NCBI GenBank assembly: GCA_937948815.1
Contig: CALFAM010000195.1
Span: 1 to 32,158 of the forward strand
Reading direction: 5' to 3'
Origin: an uncultured bacterium
GTDB taxonomy: Bacteria > Acidobacteriota > Thermoanaerobaculia > Multivoradales > J023
Length of the DNA stretch: 32,158 bases
The notes beneath the pieces were generated by a model that worked only from the letters and a program-made list of their open reading frames with translations, made no database searches and was not told the origin of the DNA. The translations under genes and the position numbers were made by a program. Of the stretch, positions 23,112 through 32,158 are shown one piece after another. The number at the start of each line of letters is the position of its first letter. Positions within the stretch are counted from its first letter, which is position 1.

Positions 23112-24269
23112 TCAGCGAAGCGCTTCCAGCTCGGCTTCCTGAATGCGGGCAATGGCCGTGCGGATGGCCCGCGACGGCATCCACAAGGGATCGATCCCCA
23201 TCACACCTTGGTCTTGCGACGCCAGTTGCGAGGCCGCCATGACTTCGACTCCCGGCTCGACTTCGACCACGAAGGGGCGGCGCTCGAGCGCCACGCCATA
23301 GACCTCGAGGTACTGGAACCGCGCCGGTTCCGGCGCGCGCCAGAGCGTCGATCCAGGGATCGGGATCATCAGCATGTAGTGGCTTTCCATCTCGCTGTCC
23401 GAGAAATCATCGAGCTTGTCCGCGACCCGCACCAGGGCGACGTCGGCCTCCGTATTGCTGAGATCGAGCACCAGCACACCATCGATCGGACGCCGCCACG
23501 AAAAGTGCGTTCGAATCGTCCGCAGCTCGGGCGGTAGCAGATCGTGCCGGCGGCGCAAACGTTGCCAGCGCTGCCCCGGGATGATTCCCCGGCCACGACC
23601 AGGGGGGGTCACGCGAAAGGGCTCGCTGGCATTGAACCATGGCCGGCAGGAGGCCGGCTCGCGGGCGATACGCCAGCGGCCGGTCGGTGGCGGCCCCCAA
23701 ACCTCGACAGGCTCCAGCTCGAGCGAATCCGGCAATGCGGCGAGCGTCCCATCAGCCCCTTCGCTTGCGGGTTGCAATAGGGCTTCGTCGTAGTGACGAG
23801 CGATCCGCCAGGTCTCGTCGGTCACCAGCAAGGGCCGCTCTCGGCCGTCCGACACCAAGCCCGCGAGCAAACCACCCGCTCCTCGGCTCGAGCGCAACTC
23901 GACGACGATCCGATTGGTCCCCGTTCGCAAGACTGCACCAAGCGGGTAGAGATCCGGCCCTTGGGTATCACTGTAGCGGCCACCCCCGACCCAATGTCCG
24001 TTGACGTGAAGCCGGTAGTCTTCATCCGCTGCAATCAGGAGCTCAGCATCGGCCGGAACCGCTTCCAGCTCGACTTCGGCGAGCGCATAGAAGGCGATTG
24101 GAGCCCCTTCGTCGATCGGCCCCGGCGCCCAAATCCACTGTGCACCCGCCACCGGGCTCACGGTATCGGCGCGCACGCCGATCAAGCCACTCTGGACCAC
24201 GGCAAGAATCGCGGCAGCCAGCAGTGCGAGGAGGAAGAAAAGGACAGGGCGAGAGCGATGTGACACCAT
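23112..24269 (-). CDS. Membrane-anchored protein with rhamnosidase-N-like beta-sandwich domain
   Basis: A 385-residue protein with one N-terminal transmembrane helix or uncleaved signal (about residues 9-30, VLFFLLALLAAAILAVV). Residues about 40-150 resemble the jelly-roll module found at the N terminus of alpha-L-rhamnosidases and in galactose-binding-like domains: AQWIWAP, FYALAEVEL, DEDYRLHVNGHWVGGG, LRTGTNRIVVELRSSRGAGG. The rest shows a second beta-rich region (FSWRRPIDGVLVLDLSN) but no recognisable catalytic domain, so a carbohydrate-binding or surface role is only inferred. The start is uncertain: ATG at 24269 or ATG at 24293, neither with a good ribosome binding site. It is divergent from the Kdo operon. 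Confidence 0.65.
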   Translation of the reverse strand: MVSHRSRPVLFFLLALLAAAILAVVQSGLIGVRADTVSPVAGAQWIWAPGPIDEGAPIAFYALAEVELEAVPADAELLIAADEDYRLHVNGHWVGGGRYSDTQGPDLYPLGAVLRTGTNRIVVELRSSRGAGGLLAGLVSDGRERPLLVTDETWRIARHYDEALLQPASEGADGTLAALPDSLELEPVEVWGPPPTGRWRIAREPASCRPWFNASEPFRVTPPGRGRGIIPGQRWQRLRRRHDLLPPELRTIRTHFSWRRPIDGVLVLDLSNTEADVALVRVADKLDDFSDSEMESHYMLMIPIPGSTLWRAPEPARFQYLEVYGVALERRPFVVEVEPGVEVMAASQLASQDQGVMGIDPLWMPSRAIRTAIARIQEAELEALR

Positions 24270-24349
24270 CGCGGTGACTGTAGCATCGTCCAATCGCGGG
24301 TTCGAGATCCCGTTTCTCAGCTCACTCCCTCTACGATCGGTCGTCCCCG

Positions 24350-24378
24350 TTGACCCCCTTCGAGGGGATCGATAGAGT
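24350..24378 (+). promoter_or_regulatory. Sigma-70-like promoter of the Kdo operon with dyad in the spacer
   Basis: TTGACC at 24350-24355 and TAGAGT at 24373-24378 are separated by exactly 17 bases. The spacer contains CCCCT-tcg-AGGGG, part of a longer inverted repeat (24352-24370, arms of 8 with one mismatch), which could be an operator. Transcription would start near 24385, essentially at the GTG of kdsB. Confidence 0.65.
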
Positions 24379-24383
24379 TACTC

Positions 24384-27901
<3,518 letters not shown>

Positions 27902-27905
<4 letters not shown>

Positions 27906-28879
27906 GCAAGGCTGGGCTCGTGAGCAAGCCACGGTCGGTCGCCCGCCACGTCCTCGAGATCGAGGCGGCGGCGATCCTGGGGCTCGTCGACCAGCTCGAC
28001 GATACCTTCGAACGCGCCGTCGATGCCCTCCGCACCTGTCGCGGCCGGGTCGTGTGCACCGGTATGGGCAAGAGCGGCCTGATCCTCAAGAAGATCGCCG
28101 CCACGCTCTCCTCCACCGGCACGCCTGCCTTCTTCCTTCACCCGGCGGAGGCTATTCACGGTGACCTCGGCGTCGTCGTGGACGGCGACGTCGTACTCGC
28201 CGCCTCGTACTCGGGCAGCACGGAAGAGCTCTTGCGCCTCACCGAGCTCCTCGGCCGCCTCGGCATTCCCTTGGTGGTGATGACCGGCAAGGTAGACAGC
28301 CCCTTGGCACGCGCTGCTGACATTCATCTGCGCGTCGCGATCGACCAAGAGGCTTGTCCCCTCGGCCTGGCGCCCACTGCGTCGACCACGGCTACCCTCG
28401 CTCTGGGCGACGCGCTGGCCATGGCTGTGTCGAACGCGCGCGGCTTCACGGCCGAGGACTTCGCCCGGCTACACCCCGGGGGCGCCCTCGGACGCAGGCT
28501 GCTGCGTATTGCCGAGGTCATGCACAAGGGCGAGGAGCTGCCTCGCGTTGGCGTCGAGACCTCGATGCCCGAGACCATCCACGAGATGTCGCGCAAGGGA
28601 CTCGGGATCACCGCCGTGGTGGATGGTGACGGAAACCTACTCGGCTGCTTGTCAGATGGCGATTTGCGGCGCGCCCTCGAAGCCGACCCCGAGCTCATGC
28701 GTCGGCAGGTCGGCGCGGTCATGCGGGCCGGGCCGCAGACCATCGCTTCGAGCGAGCTGGCGTCGGCTGCACTCCAGCGGATGGAAGCCCACCACATCAC
28801 CTCGCTTTTCGTGTGCGACGACGGCCACCTCGAAGGCATCGTGCACCTTCACGATCTTTGGCGCCTGGAGCTGTTCTGA
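27902..28879 (+). CDS. kdsD: Arabinose-5-phosphate isomerase (KpsF/GutQ family)
   Basis: A 325-residue cytoplasmic enzyme converting ribulose-5-phosphate to arabinose-5-phosphate, the first step towards Kdo. The N-terminal SIS sugar-isomerase domain shows CTGMGKSGLILKKIA, FFLHPAEAIHGDLG and AASYSGSTEELL; HPGGALGRRLL lies at its end. Two CBS domains follow (about 205-325, EVMHKGEELPRV and VGAVMRAGPQTI). Length equals that of E. coli KdsD (328). The GTG at 27902 overlaps the kdsA stop as GTGA; a second GTG in the repeated GTGAGCAAG at 27920 is an alternative start. Its position between kdsA and kdsC supports the Kdo role over a GutQ role. Confidence 0.95.
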
Positions 28880-29424
28880 TGCCGCGAGAAGCCGATTCGA
28901 TCTTCGTACGCCGGGCCGAGCGCCTGGCCTGGCTGGTCTTCGATGTCGACGGCGTGCTCACCGACGGCAGCTTGCTCTACACCCGCTGGGGCGAGCAGGT
29001 GAAGCGATTCCACGTCCGAGACGGCCTCGCGTTTCGACTCGCCCAGCGCGCCGGATTGCAAGTCGCCCTGCTCTCCGGCCGGCGCTCTCGGCCCTTGGAG
29101 CAGCGCGCCACCGAGCTCGGTGTCGACGACGTCATGCTCGGAGCCGGCGACAAGAACCCCGTCTTCGATGCCTTTCTGGAACGCAACAACACCTCGCCAG
29201 GCCGGGTCGCCTACATCGGCGACGACCTACCCGACCTGCCGGTCCTTGGCCGCTCAGCCCTCTCCTTCGCGCCCGCCGACGCCGCACCAGAAGTGCGCGC
29301 GGTGGTCCACGTCGTGCTCGACGCCTGCGGCGGCGAAGGTGCCGGACGCGAAATGATCGAGCGCATCCTCAAAGCCCGCGGCGACTGGGATCGCCTCCTC
29401 GCCAGCTACTCGCTCGAAGACTAG
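28879..29424 (+). CDS. kdsC: 3-deoxy-D-manno-octulosonate 8-phosphate phosphatase
   Basis: A 181-residue HAD-family phosphatase (type C0, small, no cap) that removes phosphate from Kdo-8-P. The nucleophile motif is FDVDGVLTDG with D22 and D24; later motifs are LLSGRRSRPLEQRA and YIGDDLPDLPVL, and the acid pair GDD lies near residue 114. The ATG overlaps the kdsD stop by one base (TGATG), consistent with coupled translation. It closes the operon; its stop overlaps the tatC stop on the other strand within CTAG. Members usually have about 170-190 residues and work as tetramers. Confidence 0.95.
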   Translation: MPREADSIFVRRAERLAWLVFDVDGVLTDGSLLYTRWGEQVKRFHVRDGLAFRLAQRAGLQVALLSGRRSRPLEQRATELGVDDVMLGAGDKNPVFDAFLERNNTSPGRVAYIGDDLPDLPVLGRSALSFAPADAAPEVRAVVHVVLDACGGEGAGREMIERILKARGDWDRLLASYSLED

Positions 29425-30218
29425 CGCTCGTCTTCGTCCGTCTGTGCCATGCCGCCGGTGACTTCGGCGGCGTCTTTTCGGGGCTTGACCCAGAAGGCGA
29501 GGCCGACGCCGACCAGGTAGAGCAGGATGGCGGGGCCGGCAAAGATCAGCAGGTTGAAAACGTCTGGAGTGGGCGTGATGATCGCGGACAGGATAAAGAT
29601 GATCAGCACGGCCCAGCGGAAGTGACGGAGCAGAAAGCGTGGCGTCACCAGGCCGAGGCGAGCCAGGAAGAGAATCACCAGCGGCAGCTCGAACATCAGT
29701 GCCAGCCCGAGAATCACCGCCATGAAAAAGCTGAGGTAGTGGCTGACGGTGATCTGGGCGTTGAACTGGTGCCCCATTTCGATGAGGAACTCGGCCGCGA
29801 ACGGGAAGGCAACGTAGTAGGCAAACGCGCCACCGGCCGCGAAGAGTGTCGAACCGAAGAAGATGAAGGGCAACGCCGCATGGCGTTCGCTCTGGTAGAG
29901 GCCCGGCGCGACGAAACGCCATAGCTGGAAGAGCACGAAGGGTGATGCGAGGAAGACACCTGCGAGTAGTGCGACCTTCACGTAAATCATGAACGGGTCG
30001 GTGATGCCGAGGAAGATCAGCTTCTCGCCTTCGGGCAGCAGCCGGTAGATCGGAACCGCGAGAAACTCGTAGATCGGCTCGCGAAACGCCCAGCAGCCGA
30101 AGAAGGACACCACGACCGCAGCCAGGATGTGAAGAATGCGCTTACGGAGCTCCTCGAGGTGCTCCATCAGGCCCATGCGCGGCAGCTCGTCCGGCGATTG
30201 CGCAGCAGTATCGGTCAC
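29421..30218 (-). CDS. tatC: Sec-independent protein translocase TatC
   Basis: A 265-residue inner-membrane protein, the receptor of the twin-arginine export pathway for folded proteins. Six membrane helices are visible (first at about 27-46, last at about 222-244). The signature start MEHLEELRKRI, the SPFVLFQLWRFVAPGLY stretch and the conserved ITPTPD segment before TM5-6 are all present. The cytoplasmic C-terminal tail is charged. It lies 44 bases after the tatA/B-like gene on the same strand. The end overlaps the kdsC stop by 4 bases, so convergent transcripts collide here with no terminator between. Confidence 0.96.
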   Translation of the reverse strand: MTDTAAQSPDELPRMGLMEHLEELRKRILHILAAVVVSFFGCWAFREPIYEFLAVPIYRLLPEGEKLIFLGITDPFMIYVKVALLAGVFLASPFVLFQLWRFVAPGLYQSERHAALPFIFFGSTLFAAGGAFAYYVAFPFAAEFLIEMGHQFNAQITVSHYLSFFMAVILGLALMFELPLVILFLARLGLVTPRFLLRHFRWAVLIIFILSAIITPTPDVFNLLIFAGPAILLYLVGVGLAFWVKPRKDAAEVTGGMAQTDEDER

Positions 30219-30262
30219 GGCTCTCGTGTCACGTTCAGGGCGTTTCTTGGCTGCTCGAGCGC

Positions 30263-30808
30263 TTACGACTCGGCGGTTGCGGCGGGACTGTTTGCGGCGG
30301 GGCTGGCACCTTCACCAGCCTCTGCCGCCTGCGGGCTCGAAGACGGCCTCGGGGCGGATTGGGAGCCGCGCGCGACCGTATTCTGTGGCGCGCGTCCCGC
30401 AGCGCTCTCGTCGGCTTCGGACGGAGTACCTACGTCGGCGCTCTTCTCCCCGGCATCCTCTTCTGGACCGCCGGTCTCTGTATTGGTCTGCTCCGGCTCG
30501 GCCGTACGATCGCGGGCCGGGCGCTCGGGCCGCTTGGTACGCGCCGCCCGATCGTCCGCCTCGTCGCTCAACATGGCTTCCTTGACGTAGCGCCTCGGGT
30601 CGACCGCGCGAATCGTCTCGCGGGTCTCGCGAAGGTCCTTCTCGAGCCCCTCGGCGTCGAGCGTCCGCCGTAGCTCGGACGAGGCACGGCGAAACTCGGC
30701 AAGTCCTTTGCCCAGCGTCCGCCCGAGCTCGGGCAACCGGCGCGGCCCGAAGAGAAGCAGCGCCGCCACGAAGATGAACAGCATTTCGGAAAAGCCAAGT
30801 CCGGGCAT
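30263..30808 (-). CDS. TatA/TatB-family translocase subunit (TatB-like)
   Basis: A 181-residue protein with the TatA/B pattern: a short N-terminal membrane helix (residues 5-20, GFSEMLFIFVAALLLFG), a GPRRLPELGRTLGKGL hinge, and an amphipathic helix to about residue 75. Glu8 in GFSE and the long tail favour TatB over TatA. From about residue 80 the chain is low-complexity and disordered, rich in Glu/Pro/Ser/Ala. With no separate tatA here, it may serve both roles with tatC, or tatA may be elsewhere. The ATG at 30808 has GGGAG about 11 bases upstream. Divergent from the protease gene with a 140-base gap. Confidence 0.88.
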   Translation of the reverse strand: MPGLGFSEMLFIFVAALLLFGPRRLPELGRTLGKGLAEFRRASSELRRTLDAEGLEKDLRETRETIRAVDPRRYVKEAMLSDEADDRAARTKRPERPARDRTAEPEQTNTETGGPEEDAGEKSADVGTPSEADESAAGRAPQNTVARGSQSAPRPSSSPQAAEAGEGASPAANSPAATAES

Positions 30809-30891
30809 AGAAATTCGGTCTCCCGCGGCACGCGAAACGGGTCGGCCTGCCGCAGCTAATCATCGGGTGGCGGTGGTCGAAAGTCAAGGAA

Positions 30892-30906
30892 CGGTAATTC
30901 GTACCG
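30892..30906. promoter_or_regulatory. Small palindrome in the tatB/ctpA divergent region
   Basis: CGGTA-attcg-TACCG is a perfect 5-base inverted repeat 42 bases before the protease start and 84 bases before the tatB-like start. Possible operator; short enough to be chance. Confidence 0.3.
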
Positions 30907-30948
30907 GCAGCCGCCGAGCGCCGATTTCCGGGTGATACGCTTGCTTCC

Positions 30949-32158
30949 ATGAAGCAACCTTGGCGGACCACGGCAATTCTCCTCTTTCTCGCGGCGACTC
31001 TCGGCGGCGGCCTTTTCGGCGGACGGCTGTTGGCCGTAGCTGGCGAGCAGAACGATGACCTACGCCTGTTTACTGAGCTGCTTCATCAAGCGCACGCCAC
31101 CCACGGCGACGAAGTCACCTACCGCGACATCGTCTACGCGTCGATTCAAGGCATGCTGCGCACCCTGGACCCCCACACGGGCTTCCTCTCGCCGGAGGCC
31201 TTCGACAAGATGCGTGAGCGTCAGGCCGCCAGCTTCTTCGGGCTCGGCATTCTCGTCAGCATGCGCAACGGCCAGCTGACCGTGATCAGCCCGCTCGAGG
31301 GGACCCCGGCTTGGCAGCTCGGCGTCCGCGCTGGCGACATCATCAGCACGATCGAGGGCGACCCCACCGACGCCATGACGCTCGATGACGCGGTCGGACG
31401 ACTCAAAGGCCTCAAGGGCACCCAGGTCAACATCGAGATCGTCCGGCGCGGCCTCGACGAGCCGCTGCCGTTGACCATCACCCGCGACGAGATCCCCCAG
31501 AACACGGTTCGCTACGCCTACATGATGGAGCCAGGCACCGGCTACATCCGGCTGACCGACTTCTCCCGCTCGACCGCCGGAGAGATGACGGAAGCCATCA
31601 CCAAGCTTCAGGGCCAAGGCATGGAGCGCTTGCTCTTGGACTTGCGCTCCAATGGCGGCGGCCTGCTCGACCAGGTGGTCGAAGTGTCCAAGCATTTCGT
31701 GCCGAAGGGCAGCAGCATCGTGGAGACCCGCGGGCGCACGCGGGACTCGTACCAGGCCTTCAACGCTCGCGTTGATGACGAGGGGCCGATCAACATTCCC
31801 GTCGTGGTGATGGTCAACAACGGCACAGCATCCGCTGCCGAGATTCTCGCCGGCGCGATCCAAGATCACGACATGGGCCTGGTGCTCGGCACGCCGACCT
31901 GGGGCAAGGGCCTGGTTCAGACGGTCTACAACCTGTCCTACGGCGCTGGCATCGCGCTCACCACCGCCAAGTACTACACCCCGTCGGGCCGGCTGATTCA
32001 GCGCGACTACTCGTCCTACTTCGACTACTACACGCACTTCGACAGCGGTGATGATGGTGGCGACGGTACGCCGACCGTCGCGCTCGAAGACCAGCCAGCC
32101 TTCAACACCGACCTCGGCCGCGAGGTCTATGGTGGCGGCGGGATCACCCCCGACGTGC
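30949..32158 (+). CDS. S41-family C-terminal processing protease (CtpA-like), 3' end cut by the window
   Basis: An open frame of 403 codons to the window edge with no stop. The N terminus is a signal or membrane segment (MKQPWRTTAILLFLAATLGGG). A helical region with TLDPHTGFLSPE follows, then a PDZ domain (about residues 95-180, GLGILVSMRNGQL and GTPAWQLGVRAGDII), then the peptidase core. Ser295 in NNGTASAAEI and Lys320 in TWGKGLVQT form the Ser-Lys dyad with the usual 25-residue spacing. Such proteases trim or degrade periplasmic proteins at their C termini. The ATG at 30949 has a weak ribosome binding site. The frame continues past a Gly/Asp-rich loop (about residues 365-372); the remaining C-terminal domain is outside the window. 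Confidence 0.93.
   Translation, partial: MKQPWRTTAILLFLAATLGGGLFGGRLLAVAGEQNDDLRLFTELLHQAHATHGDEVTYRDIVYASIQGMLRTLDPHTGFLSPEAFDKMRERQAASFFGLGILVSMRNGQLTVISPLEGTPAWQLGVRAGDIISTIEGDPTDAMTLDDAVGRLKGLKGTQVNIEIVRRGLDEPLPLTITRDEIPQNTVRYAYMMEPGTGYIRLTDFSRSTAGEMTEAITKLQGQGMERLLLDLRSNGGGLLDQVVEVSKHFVPKGSSIVETRGRTRDSYQAFNARVDDEGPINIPVVVMVNNGTASAAEILAGAIQDHDMGLVLGTPTWGKGLVQTVYNLSYGAGIALTTAKYYTPSGRLIQRDYSSYFDYYTHFDSGDDGGDGTPTVALEDQPAFNTDLGREVYGGGGITPDV

Overview
The window is a GC-rich Gram-negative chromosome segment. Complete Kdo (LPS core) synthesis, LolA-type carriers, an outer-membrane barrel and a Tat translocase all point to a two-membrane cell. The pairing of PknB-type kinases carrying TPR tails with TIGR02999-type ECF sigma factors, next to a bactofilin and an RND/LolA-like lipid-export cassette, is most typical of Acidobacteriota (Thermoanaerobaculia/Holophagae-like). 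This placement is inferred from gene content; Myxococcota and Planctomycetota relatives are less likely. No rRNA, tRNA, CRISPR array, transposase or phage gene was seen.

Layout. (1) 1-3660: the 3' part of a membrane Ser/Thr kinase with a TPR tail overlaps an ECF sigma gene and is closed by a strong intrinsic terminator. (2) 3772-5133: a secreted parallel beta-helix protein. (3) 5295-10531, minus strand: TetR regulator, RND/MMPL permease, LolA-like periplasmic protein and outer-membrane barrel in overlapping order, with a repeated operator-like motif before the regulator and before the permease. (4) 10607-15330: a bactofilin, then divergently a second ECF sigma gene, a small Cys-rich secreted protein and a second kinase-TPR gene. 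(5) 15341-18640: a secreted purple-acid-phosphatase-like enzyme, a divergent archaemetzincin-like zinc protease and a secreted protein with a possible Zn-phospholipase C/S1-P1 fold. (6) 18757-24269: purH, a secreted DUF3500 protein, a LolA-family carrier coupled to a carboxypeptidase-regulatory-like protein, and a membrane-anchored beta-sandwich protein. (7) 24350-29424: a compact kdsB-pyrG-kdsA-kdsD-kdsC operon with four-base or shorter junctions among its last four genes. (8) 29421-30808, minus strand: tatB-like and tatC genes meeting kdsC tail to tail. (9) 30949 to the end: a ctpA-like S41 protease cut by the window edge.

How the parts work together. The Kdo operon encodes every enzyme from ribulose-5-phosphate to CMP-Kdo and also the enzyme that makes the CTP consumed in the last step. 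The TetR/RND/LolA-like/barrel group looks like one self-regulated envelope-transport unit. The most interesting feature is the pair of kinase/sigma modules. Both sigma factors lack the acidic motif normally found in region 2.2 and carry Thr or Ser there, and each has its own transmembrane kinase. This suggests sigma activation by phosphorylation instead of an anti-sigma factor. In the second module a small disulfide-rich exported protein lies between sigma and kinase and could be a signal or a target.
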